38,942 nt of DNA. It comes from Planctomycetota bacterium (GTDB lineage Bacteria; Planctomycetota; Planctomycetia; Pirellulales; Pirellulaceae). The position numbers and the translations under genes were made by a program. The notes below the pieces were generated by a model. That model was not told where the DNA came from and did no database searches. It was given only the letters and a program-made list of their open reading frames with translations. Positions 17,134 to 25,378 of this stretch are shown here, in pieces; within the stretch, counting starts at the first letter, position 1, and every line of letters begins with the position of its first letter. Where the stretch lies: the NCBI GenBank assembly GCA_029259935.1, contig JAJDEH010000331.1, positions 1 to 38,942 of the forward strand, given 5' to 3'.

Positions 17134-18626
17134 TCGAATTGAATTCGGATGTCACCATCCTAGGCTCCGGCTTTGGCGGTAGCATCACCGCCTTGGCGCT
17201 CGACCGGATGGGCCTCAGCACGGTACTCGTCGAACGCGCCCAACATCCACGGTTCGCCATCGGCGAGTCGTCGACTCCAATCGCCAACATGGTGCTGCGA
17301 GAACTGGCGCGGCGTTTTGATCTGCCGCGACTTTTGCCACTTGCCCAATATGAATCGGCCACTCAATCGTATCCCAAAATCGATCTCGGATTGAAACGCG
17401 GCTTCAGTTATTTCCATCACCAAGCGAATGAGCCGTTCACCGCTTACGATGACCATCGCAACGAGCTCTTAGTTTCCGCCAGTCAGGACGACGAACATTC
17501 GGACACGCATTGGTTGCGGGCCGATGTAGATGCGTTTCTGGCCGCGGAAGTCCAACTGGCGGGCATTCAGTTGCTTGAGAACACGGCATTGACCGAGATT
17601 CATTTCGACGGCCGGTGGCGATTCGCTGGGCAATGCAACCACGAACCAGTTAGGCTCAGCAGCGGCTTCGCCATTGACGCCTCGGGCGCGGCAGGCGTGT
17701 TGCTCAAGGCGCTCAACGTCGACTCGCACGCCGATAGTTTTGCCACGAACAGCCGCGCGATCTTTGGCCACTTTCGCGGCGTGAAACCGTGGCATGATTG
17801 CTTGGCAACACAAAATGGTCGAGTGCAGGATCATCCCTTTCGCTGCGATGATGCGGCGGTGCATCACCTGCTGGACGATGCCTGGATGTGGCAATTACGT
17901 TTTCGCAGCGGTGTGACCAGCGCCGGGTTTGTTCTGAACGGCCACCGACGATCACTCGATGGCGACGGCGGGCCAGACGTCAATTGGCATCGGCTGCTGA
18001 GCGAGAATCCCACGCTGCGCGATCAGTTCCAGGATGCCGAGTTGGTCGCGCCCGCCGAGGGAATTCGCCAAACCGGCCGCATGCAGCGTGCCAGCGACGC
18101 GATGATTGGCCCCCACTGGGCGGCTCTGCCAAACACGGCCGGCGTTGTCGATCCACTGCACAGCACGGGAATCGCTCAAACGATGTGCGGAATCGAGCGG
18201 TTGGCTTGGGTGCTGGAATCCCGGTCCGATTCGGTGGAATATGAGCGAAGAGCCGCACAATATTCGTTTGCCCTGCGTAGGGAGTTCAAGTTGATCGACA
18301 AACTGGTCGCGGGCTGCTATTTGGCCCTTCACGACTTTGAAATCTTTCACGCGTATGCGATGATGTACTTTGCGGCGGCAACTACCTTCGAGCATCGGCG
18401 ATTTGACGGCCGGCTTGGTCCGTCGGACGCCTTTCTGTGTGCCGACGACATGGAGTTTTGCCGTATCGTCGATGCAACCTATGATGAACTAAAGAGCAAT
18501 CTTCCTTCCGTGAATCCCCGGCGTTTTCTAGACCAAACGGCTAAACTGATCGAGCCGTTCAATCTGGTCGGCCTCTGCGATCGAAGCGCCGGCAACATGT
18601 ACCGCTATACCGCCGCCCCAATTTGA
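17130..18626 (+). CDS. FAD-dependent oxidoreductase of the flavin halogenase/geranylgeranyl reductase type
   Basis: A 498-residue flavoprotein. The ATG at 17130 overlaps the previous stop as ATGA and has GAGG upstream; ATGs at 17109 and 17115 are possible but add only a tail. It has the Rossmann FAD site GSGFGG (G12, G14, G17) with E35 ending strand two, then GESSTP at 45-50, typical of tryptophan/phenol halogenase-like enzymes, and a GVVDPLHSTGIAQTMCGIERL flavin segment. The halogenase WxWxIP signature is only half kept: W252-M-W254 is followed by Gln-Leu-Arg. True halogenation is therefore doubtful, and a dehydrogenase, hydroxylase or reductase is at least as likely. The tight overlap puts it in one operon with the PP-loop and radical SAM genes. 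Confidence 0.85.
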   Translation: MIELNSDVTILGSGFGGSITALALDRMGLSTVLVERAQHPRFAIGESSTPIANMVLRELARRFDLPRLLPLAQYESATQSYPKIDLGLKRGFSYFHHQANEPFTAYDDHRNELLVSASQDDEHSDTHWLRADVDAFLAAEVQLAGIQLLENTALTEIHFDGRWRFAGQCNHEPVRLSSGFAIDASGAAGVLLKALNVDSHADSFATNSRAIFGHFRGVKPWHDCLATQNGRVQDHPFRCDDAAVHHLLDDAWMWQLRFRSGVTSAGFVLNGHRRSLDGDGGPDVNWHRLLSENPTLRDQFQDAELVAPAEGIRQTGRMQRASDAMIGPHWAALPNTAGVVDPLHSTGIAQTMCGIERLAWVLESRSDSVEYERRAAQYSFALRREFKLIDKLVAGCYLALHDFEIFHAYAMMYFAAATTFEHRRFDGRLGPSDAFLCADDMEFCRIVDATYDELKSNLPSVNPRRFLDQTAKLIEPFNLVGLCDRSAGNMYRYTAAPI

Positions 18627-18708
18627 CCTCGCCGTCCCGCGATTCCCGACGTAAAGAAATCTCACCGAACCTACTAAACATCGCCTTCCTAACTCCGCGG
18701 AACTGTGC

Positions 18709-19713
18709 ATGAAAACGTACGCTCATCTTCTCGTCTTGGTAACCGTTGGCGCGTTTCTGTTGGCAGGCCATGTGTCGGTCGCGCAGCAGGATTCGAAACA
18801 GCCGGACTCGAAGCAGACGAAATCAGCCGACGACGACAAGAAAGTCGGCGACAAAAAGGCGGATGACCCGTCATCCACGAAACCTGACGAGACGAACGAC
18901 AAAGGCGATAAAGAGCCCGAACCAGATGCCAAGCCGACCTTGAAGTATCCGTTGGCCGTGGCGGCGGCGGGCGACGGAAAGATGTTCATCGTCGATCGCG
19001 ACCTCCCCGGTGTTTGGCAGGCCAAGGATGGGAAACTGTCGCTGTACTTTCAAGCTTCGAAGAAGTTTCGTACGCCGTTGAATGTGCCTCGCTGTGCGGC
19101 GATTGGAAAGAAGGGCCAGTTGCTGGTCGGCTGCAGCCCGACGCGTGATGTTTACGCCGTTGGCGGTACCGGCGAGCCGAAGGGCTTGACCGGCGGTGGC
19201 AGCGGCGGGATCGGCGTGCCGATGGACATTGGAGTCTTGAAGTCGGGAGATCTGATCGTGTCCGATCTAGAGCAACATTGCTTGTGGAAAGTGCCGGCCG
19301 CCGGAGGAAAACCGAAGTTATTTGCCAAGGTACCAGCGCCTCGCGGCTTGTTCGTCGATGCCAAAGACCAGGTGTGGGTCGTCACGACACTGCAGGACCC
19401 GGTGCGTCGCGTTTCGGCCGACGGCAAGAAAGTAGAAGCCATCGTCAAGGGACGGCCGTTCCGTTTTCCCAGCGACCTAGTCGTGGATGCTGATGGCACG
19501 ATCTACGTCTGCGACGGCTTTTCCAAAGCGATTTGGCGAGTCGCTCCAGAGGGCGAGCCCGAAAAGTGGGTCGAAGGCGACCCGTTGGTGCACCCGGTTT
19601 CTCTAGCCAAGTCCGGTAAGAAACTGTTGGTCGCCGATCCTCGCGCGGGCGGCATCATCGAAGTCGACGCCGACGGCAAGGCCCAAATGCTGGAACTGAC
19701 CGTGGCCGAATAG
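18709..19713 (+). CDS. Exported NHL/SMP-30-like beta-propeller protein
   Basis: A 334-residue protein with a signal peptide (HLLVLVTVGAFLLAGHVSVA), then a highly charged Lys/Asp/Ser/Pro-rich linker (about 27-75), then repeated propeller blades. The blades show the NHL-like pattern of Pro/Ala-Asp followed by G-(x)-hydrophobic-hydrophobic-V-D: PLAVAAAGDGKMFIVDRD, PMDIGVLKSGDLIVSDLEQ, PRGLFVDAKDQVWVV, PSDLVVDADGTIYVCDGFSKAIWRV. Such propellers bind ligands or partners, and some act as lactonases, but no clear catalytic metal site can be named here. The linker suggests the propeller is held away from a surface. An 82-base gap from the FAD gene makes operon membership possible but unproven. Confidence 0.8.
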   Translation: MKTYAHLLVLVTVGAFLLAGHVSVAQQDSKQPDSKQTKSADDDKKVGDKKADDPSSTKPDETNDKGDKEPEPDAKPTLKYPLAVAAAGDGKMFIVDRDLPGVWQAKDGKLSLYFQASKKFRTPLNVPRCAAIGKKGQLLVGCSPTRDVYAVGGTGEPKGLTGGGSGGIGVPMDIGVLKSGDLIVSDLEQHCLWKVPAAGGKPKLFAKVPAPRGLFVDAKDQVWVVTTLQDPVRRVSADGKKVEAIVKGRPFRFPSDLVVDADGTIYVCDGFSKAIWRVAPEGEPEKWVEGDPLVHPVSLAKSGKKLLVADPRAGGIIEVDADGKAQMLELTVAE

Positions 19714-19733
19714 CCGCGGGCGTAAGCCTGCGG
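19714..19733. terminator. GTAA-loop hairpin immediately after the propeller gene stop
   Basis: Directly after the TAG at 19711-19713, CCGCGGGC (19714-19721) pairs with GCCTGCGG (19726-19733) with one G·T wobble around the loop GTAA, a GNRA-type tetraloop. There is no T-tract. It may protect or end the transcript, or be one copy of a planctomycete intergenic palindrome family. Confidence 0.45.
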
Positions 19734-19971
19734 AGACGGATTGCGGCGAAATCCGAGCCCCGTTCGCGGCTCTTCGAACTTCAAAACAGAAACGTGAAGT
19801 TGCGCGCCAGACTCTCGAAATCGTGCAGCCTCTCTTGGGACACCGGGCATCTTGAACAGAGGCCATGAGCTTCGGCTCTCAGGCATCCGCATCGACACTC
19901 TTCTCACCTACGCACTCAATCACTCCCACTTCGCAATCGCGAAGTCAAAGCCTTACCCGTTGCCTTACTTG

Positions 19972-20619
19972 TTATGCATTTTGGACGGCCAACACAGTGA
20001 AATCATCTTGGAAGTCTCCGCTGACGGGGAGTCGTGCGGAATCTTGCAACGAATCAATCATGGCCTGGCCATCATGCTGCGTGATTATCGAGACAATTGT
20101 ATCCCAGCCAGCATACTTCCAAACCCCATCGGACATTAGCAGCACCAACCAAGGCGCAATTAATCGTGAGGCAAACGGTACAAACTCGGCGACGCCCGAA
20201 CCAACGGGCGGATTCTTGATTTGATTGTTCGTCAATTGGTGATGATCCTTGCCACCAGTGAGGACAATCGCGGCGCTATCACCGCTGGATGCGCCACATA
20301 CCGCTGAAGCCATGATGCAAGCAGCGACAAGAGTGGTGAACCCAGCATCCGATGAACCGTAAACGGAGTCATCGGCGGCACGAAGGATGGTTGGCCATGA
20401 ATTGGGCCGAGCCAATTGTTTCGGCGAATGTGACAATGACGTTTCGATTGCGACGCGGCATGCAATTTGGGCAGCGTCGCGTCCGCCAGCGCGACCACCT
20501 TGGCCGTCGGCAAGAGCGCAGATGCAGCAGGATGAGTCGTCTGGATGGGATGCTATAGCGAAGGCATCTTCGTTCCTTGCGTGGCCACCGCATTCCGTGA
20601 ACGTGAAGATACCATACAT
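19972..20619 (-). CDS. Compact PP2C-type Ser/Thr protein phosphatase
   Basis: A 215-residue PP2C-family phosphatase, near the minimum size for the fold. Metal-binding and structural motifs are present in order: RNEDAF at 15-20, LADGQGGRAGG (D38, G39), GDSAAIVLTGG, LLMSDGVWKYAG and DDFTVLAVQ at the end. These supply the usual four Asp residues for two Mn/Mg ions. It should remove phosphate from Ser/Thr residues in the cytoplasm. It lies 89 bases downstream of, and on the same strand as, the ATP-grasp gene at 20709, and both share a lower G+C than neighbouring genes, so they were probably acquired together. No kinase gene is adjacent; the nearest is at 36130. Confidence 0.85.
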   Translation of the reverse strand: MYGIFTFTECGGHARNEDAFAIASHPDDSSCCICALADGQGGRAGGRDAAQIACRVAIETSLSHSPKQLARPNSWPTILRAADDSVYGSSDAGFTTLVAACIMASAVCGASSGDSAAIVLTGGKDHHQLTNNQIKNPPVGSGVAEFVPFASRLIAPWLVLLMSDGVWKYAGWDTIVSIITQHDGQAMIDSLQDSARLPVSGDFQDDFTVLAVQNA

Positions 20620-20708
20620 GCGGTGTGTCTTTGCTGCAAAACGCTTGAGGTAACGGGAGGCGAAGAGAGGAGATGGACTTCAGAACCGACTGCGCCGAGC
20701 CATTCCTT

Positions 20709-21566
20709 TCACCGATTTGATATGCGTGCGTTTTTTTGCCAAACGGCCTTCGCGGCGCCAGAAACGGCAGCCACCACGTCCGCCATGTTGCATGCGTAGA
20801 GGTCCGCAAAGCTGAATCCGCCGATCTCAAGTAAATGGTACGAGTTGTCCAAGGATTTGCAAATGTCCATTATCCAAACAGGATCAGGTTCGTAAGCAAT
20901 GGATGCGATTGATTTGGCAAGATCAAAGGCGTTGCTGTCATAGTCGGGTTGGTAATCGAGGTCGTCAGCAGTTTTGTATTGGCAGCCCGCAACCACCTTG
21001 CCATTTGCAACAACAAATCGCCATTCGTTCTTGATTGTTTTCGGCGAGCTGACGACAACGAGCGAGTTGACGGGGAATTCATAGAACCCCATGAAATCGA
21101 GGTCGGCGGAAAACGTGTCACGAGTAGCGATTTGGCCCGTAAAGAGTTTTAACGGCGAATCTGGCCGGACGAAAACGCGATCATCGCGGCCAACGGAATC
21201 AAACAGAAAATCTTTGCAGCGATCAAGTTCGCCGAACGGCAACATGATGTAATCGCGGTTGAGCAAGTATTCTCCGTACCAACAGGTGTAGCTAGTACAG
21301 GCAAAGTTCTCGATGGTGCAAAATGCACCCGGAGTCCAGCGACGTTCGTGATGAATCCGGGTCACGAGTTCAATGTCGCCATGCGAAATGACGCAGCCAT
21401 CTTCGGGAAACGTCTCACGGTAGGAGCAGCCAACATCGTCCCAACGGAACGGCGGGCTTGGAGCGTTAATCAGTTTGACGGTATGTCCTTGATCGTGTAT
21501 CGCGGCGATAAGCTGGTCGCGGTATCCATCGAACATGTCCGCGTCAATGAGCCAGCCAACGTTCAT
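20709..21566 (-). CDS. Divergent ATP-grasp ligase, R2K-type
   Basis: A 285-residue protein with the pattern of the R2K clade of ATP-grasp enzymes (relatives of CDC123 and DUF4343 proteins). Seen in order: RVFVRPDSPLKLFTGQ (the Arg/Lys nucleotide-binding strand), NEWRFVVANGKVVAGCQYK (the EWR..V..G.vv...Y hallmark), WIMDICKSLDNSYHLLEIGGFSFADLY (the acidic metal-binding residues D and E). ATP-grasp enzymes join a carboxylate to an amine through an acyl-phosphate; R2K members are predicted to add amino acids or peptides to proteins or small molecules, but few are characterised. No signal peptide. Two hand-counted lines (20941-21060) give 60 G+C of 120, against 36 of 60 at 19201-19260, supporting foreign origin. 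It pairs with the PP2C gene downstream. Confidence 0.75.
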   Translation of the reverse strand: MNVGWLIDADMFDGYRDQLIAAIHDQGHTVKLINAPSPPFRWDDVGCSYRETFPEDGCVISHGDIELVTRIHHERRWTPGAFCTIENFACTSYTCWYGEYLLNRDYIMLPFGELDRCKDFLFDSVGRDDRVFVRPDSPLKLFTGQIATRDTFSADLDFMGFYEFPVNSLVVVSSPKTIKNEWRFVVANGKVVAGCQYKTADDLDYQPDYDSNAFDLAKSIASIAYEPDPVWIMDICKSLDNSYHLLEIGGFSFADLYACNMADVVAAVSGAAKAVWQKNARISNR

Positions 21567-22763
21567 GATTCAGTTTCGTTTAGTACGAGTATCGCCTAAC
21601 GTAAACGGGTGGCGAAGTTACGCAATGATTTGAGTCTCCGCCGGATTCGCCACTCCGGTTCACGTTTTTGATACGCCTGGCATGGCTATTGACTAGTAGG
21701 GTGAAGGTCCCTTGTACGAGAACGAAGATCTTAAGCAAGGCAGTATACCGACTGTGACTCCGATCGACAAAGTACGAGAGGCCTGCAAGGCTGACAAGGA
21801 CTTGCGTTGTCCGGATTATCCTGCGTTCGGAATGCAAGATAAACCAGGAAGTGTTTTCGATGAGTGGTCATGGACACGATTTCAGTTGATCCATTGGACT
21901 TTGGACCGTGATGCCCGGAGGATTGAGGAAGCGGGTGTTCTGTCGCCGAGCTTGCCGTCTGCATGTTTCGCCCTCCTTCATTTCCCGTTAGTAAAACCGT
22001 TCGGCTTCGTGTTTGCAACATTCCAAACTAAGATCGACTGATTGTGTAAAATGGAACTTGCGGGGCAGCCGCAATAATGAGCGGAGCTTGGATGATGTCT
22101 CAAGGGAAGACTCACACTGGCGGCTATGGGCTCTCGCCGTTGTACGGATCCCTTTTTGCCGTTGCGGAGGGAGGCCTGCGGGCGGGCAGGATGCCAGGTC
22201 GGGAGACGATGGCCACAACCAGCTTGGACGGTGGGTGCAGGGCGACGTTTTCAAAATGATTGCAAAACGTTTGCACATCGAGGAGGTTTAGACACGGCTC
22301 ATTGCTCCGGTTTTCGAAGGGAGGTTTAAGATGGAAGCTCGAAGGCCAAACACAAACTGTTTCATTGCTTACTGTTAGCGAAGGATGTTGACGGCGATGG
22401 GCTTGCCTGCGGCGGAGGCGAATCCCTGGAGAACTGGCAGCGGGCGTATGTTACAACTTGGTGAGTGCGCCGCTTACAGTCGGCGGTCTTCGCGCGAGGG
22501 CTGATGCTGTCTTTGCCGCTGTCGGCTGGTTCCGCGAAAGGAGTGGTGGAAGTAATTGATCGAGCCGGGTAAAATGAAGGAAATGAGGGTAGAAGCGGCG
22601 CGTGCGGGGGCGAGTTGGTTACGATATCGCGACTGCGCCGGTCGGACCGAAAGCCAAGAGATGGATCTTGAAATCTGAAATGAATTCAAAGTCGCGAGTC
22701 CGAAATCCCAATCGTTGTGAAATGGACTGAGCCGAGTAAGAGCCTGTTTCTGGAGCTACATGC
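21567..22763. other. 1.2-kb stretch without a callable gene
   Basis: Several short frames occur on both strands (for example 21712-22041 plus, 21580-21837 minus, 22013-22291 plus), but none has a ribosome site, homologous motif or consistent codon pattern that I can recognise. A palindrome TGCAAA-ACG-TTTGCA lies at 22261-22275, and CGCCG/CGGCG short stems occur near 22470. The stretch sits upstream of the low-G+C ATP-grasp/PP2C pair and probably holds remnants of the acquisition or decayed genes. Confidence 0.4.
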
Positions 22764-23621
22764 GTGACCAATATCGATCAATTCGAAAGCGTCTTTAAGG
22801 CGGCCGACAAGCCAGCCTTCGCCCATGAGGCAGTGCGCATCGAATCGGTGTTGGTTGTGACCGACTTGGAGCCGGCCGTCGCGGGTGAATATCGCGAACA
22901 GTTGGAAAAGCTCCTTTCGCCGCTCGACAACAAGGAAATTATTCGTTGGAATCTGCTGACGAAGGCGGATTATTCCAGCGTGAGCCAATTGTTGGAACTC
23001 GTCCAGCGGCACCAACCGCAACTGATCTGCACCTACCGCAATCTCCATATTCCAGCTACTGAGTATCCTCACAGCTTGGGCGTCTATGTGGATGTACTGA
23101 CGCAGGTCACGAAGGTACCCGTGCTGCTGCTGCCGCATCCCCAGCGCAAGTCGCCGGTCGACTTGGCTCGCGGCTTCAATACCGTGATGGCCATTACCGA
23201 CCATTTGGCGGCCGACCATCATCTTGTCAGTTACTCGGTTGCCTTCACGAAAAAAGATGGAGACTTGCTGTTGGCTCATGTCGAGGACGAGCAAACCTTC
23301 GACCGCTATCTCGCCACCATTTCCAAGATTCCGGAAATCGATACGGACGACGCGCGCGAGCTCATTCTGGAACAGTTGCTGCAAGATCCCAAGGACTATG
23401 TTCGTTCGTGTCGTGAGGTGCTTGAAGCCGAGGGTGTTTCATTGAAAGTGGAAGAGATCGTCACGATTGGGCACCGCTTGGCGGACTACAAGCGGTTGAT
23501 CAAGGAACATCAGGTCGATTTGCTGGTGATCAATACCAAGGACGAAGACCAACTGGCGATGCATGGACTGGCCTATCCGCTGTCGGTCGAAATGCGCGAC
23601 GTGCCACTGCTGTTGTTGTAA
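22764..23621 (+). CDS. Tandem universal-stress-protein-like domain protein
   Basis: A 285-residue soluble protein made of two UspA-like alpha/beta domains (about 25-145 and 150-285). Seen: SVLVVTDLEP opening the first domain, PVLLLPHPQ closing it, NTVMAITDHLAADHHLVSYSVAF opening the second, and IKEHQVDLLVINTKDEDQLAMHGLAYPLSVEMRDVPLLLL closing it, the usual 'vDLlVvg... s..v......PVLlv' end. The GxxGx9GS ATP-binding motif is not evident, so it may not bind ATP. The start is GTG at 22764 with GGAG about 8 bases upstream; the nearby ATG at 22760 is in another frame. It precedes the permease gene by only 30 bases, so it probably regulates or accompanies it. Confidence 0.75.
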   Translation: MTNIDQFESVFKAADKPAFAHEAVRIESVLVVTDLEPAVAGEYREQLEKLLSPLDNKEIIRWNLLTKADYSSVSQLLELVQRHQPQLICTYRNLHIPATEYPHSLGVYVDVLTQVTKVPVLLLPHPQRKSPVDLARGFNTVMAITDHLAADHHLVSYSVAFTKKDGDLLLAHVEDEQTFDRYLATISKIPEIDTDDARELILEQLLQDPKDYVRSCREVLEAEGVSLKVEEIVTIGHRLADYKRLIKEHQVDLLVINTKDEDQLAMHGLAYPLSVEMRDVPLLLL

Positions 23622-23651
23622 ATTTGGGTTCAGCGAAGGAACGCAATCAAA

Positions 23652-25229
23652 ATGGGATCGATGATGCTACTAGGCAGTGGTCCGGCGGTCGCCTTGCCCG
23701 TGACGCTGCTGTTTGCCTCGTTGCTGGTGGGCTTGATCGTCTGTTTGGCGCTGGAAGAAAAACTCCATGCCAAGAAGTCGGTGCTTGCCGGCATTTTTGC
23801 GATTGTCTGTTTGTTGCTGGGGGCGATCTGCGGCGTGCTGCCGTTCGACCGCGTCGTGGTCGGAAGCCACGAGGTCGAAAAGCTCTCCGAAGAAGTCGAG
23901 CTGGAATTCGTCGACGACGAAGATAAGCACCGCGACACCGTGGTCGTCGGCTCGGTCGAGCAACATGAAGCAGACGCGCCAGGTCACGAAGAACATTCGC
24001 TGCATGTCGACGGACATCGCATTGATATGCCGGTCTACATTCCGGGAATCAACTGGGGGGTGATCGCGATCATTTTGGGATCGAGCCTGTTCGTTGATGT
24101 GACCAGCAAGTCGGGGCTGTTCACGTGGATCGCCATCAAAGTCACCAAGGCTTCCGGTGGCGACGCGCTCAAACTGCTTTATTTCTACGGCATCATGACG
24201 GTCGTTTTTTCCGCCGTGCTGAACAACGTGACGGCGATGATTATCGTCGGTTCACTCACGGCGGTGTCGCTGGAAAAGCTCAATCGCAAAGACAAACTGC
24301 TCGGTTTCTTGCTCATTCAAGGCTTGCTGACCAACATTGGCGGCCTGCTGACGCTGATCAGTTCCGTGCCCAATATCATCGTCGGCACGACGGCCGAAAT
24401 CAGCTTCGTCACGTTTTTCGTGAAGTCCGCGCCGTATGTTCTGGTCGCGACGTTCATTACTTTGTGGATGGGTGCCAAGCTATTCAAAGTATCGAGGTTA
24501 GGCTCGCAGCTTGAACAAGAAGAAGCCAAACAGTTGGTCGCCAGTTTCGATGAAACCAGCGGCATCGAAAGTTGGGGCTTTTTTTGGTTCGGTGCCTCGA
24601 TGCTTTGCCTGTTCATCGTGGCGATTGCCACGACTTCCGTTTTACCATTTGGCATCAACCATTTGGGGATGGGGTTTGTGGCGTTGTCGTTCGCCGGGGT
24701 CATGCTGCTGCGGTACAAATCGGAAGTTGACAAGTTCTACAAAACGGTCGATTGGGATTTGCTCGGATTCTTCATGGCCCTGTTCGTCGTGATTTACGTG
24801 ATGGAGCAAGCAAGCGTCTTGGACATGATCGGTGATGGATTACAAATGGTGTTGGGAGACCTGACTAGCAAGACAGGGAATCCGGTCGACACCGTGACAC
24901 TGCTGGTTGGTTCCGCCGCTTTCAGCAGTGTCACCGACAACATTCCCTTGGCGGCCATGCTGGCCAGCATCTTGCACGATCTGGAGACCCCCACCGAGTC
25001 GCGACTGTGGTGGTCGGTGATTTTCGGCGCGAATCTGGGAGGCAATCTAACGCCGATCGGTTCCGCCTCGACCCTGGTGGCGGTCACGATTATTCACAAG
25101 CACAAGTTGCCGATGACGTTTTTTAGTTTCGTCAAAGCGGCGGTACCCTATGCCCTCGTGCAAATTGTTCTGGCCACGCTGTACGTGGTGTACATCATTC
25201 CGCTGTTTCGCGACTCAACGGGAAATTGA
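23652..25229 (+). CDS. ArsB/NhaD-type ion permease (probable Na+/H+ antiporter)
   Basis: A 525-residue integral membrane protein of the ion transporter superfamily (ArsB/NhaD/CitM), with about 12 hydrophobic segments. Family features include FSAVLNNVTAMIIVGSLTAV (the LDN.TA-like half helix), LLTNIGGLLTLISSVPNIIVG, and the matching second-half AAFSSVTDNIPLAAML and FGANLGGNLTPIGSASTLVAV. These paired re-entrant loops suggest an ion/proton antiporter more than an arsenite pump. Unusual is a soluble loop after the second helix (about 66-130) rich in Asp/Glu and holding seven His residues (73, 93, 105, 112, 115, 118, 122). The ATG at 23652 follows GAAGGAACG. It is in an operon with the universal-stress-like gene upstream. 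Confidence 0.85.
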   Translation: MGSMMLLGSGPAVALPVTLLFASLLVGLIVCLALEEKLHAKKSVLAGIFAIVCLLLGAICGVLPFDRVVVGSHEVEKLSEEVELEFVDDEDKHRDTVVVGSVEQHEADAPGHEEHSLHVDGHRIDMPVYIPGINWGVIAIILGSSLFVDVTSKSGLFTWIAIKVTKASGGDALKLLYFYGIMTVVFSAVLNNVTAMIIVGSLTAVSLEKLNRKDKLLGFLLIQGLLTNIGGLLTLISSVPNIIVGTTAEISFVTFFVKSAPYVLVATFITLWMGAKLFKVSRLGSQLEQEEAKQLVASFDETSGIESWGFFWFGASMLCLFIVAIATTSVLPFGINHLGMGFVALSFAGVMLLRYKSEVDKFYKTVDWDLLGFFMALFVVIYVMEQASVLDMIGDGLQMVLGDLTSKTGNPVDTVTLLVGSAAFSSVTDNIPLAAMLASILHDLETPTESRLWWSVIFGANLGGNLTPIGSASTLVAVTIIHKHKLPMTFFSFVKAAVPYALVQIVLATLYVVYIIPLFRDSTGN

Positions 25230-25378
25230 CGCGATTGGGACGGCCATTGAGTGCTACTCGATCCAGGCCAATTTACTTAACCCGCGGTAATTTCATTCCT
25301 GATATTATGGAAGACCCACGACACGCATGACCTAAACGCCATCATGGGGAATATTCGAATTCGTAGTTGGGCAAGCCA

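Noticed and set aside
19852..20224. Two short plus-strand frames around 19852-20224
   Set aside because: They overlap the end of the PP2C gene on the other strand, which has the DDFTVLAV motif there.
21712..22041. 109-codon plus-strand frame in the gene-poor stretch
   Set aside because: It has a Cys/Trp-containing central part that looks partly gene-like, but no homology or ribosome site that I can support; left as possible remnant only.
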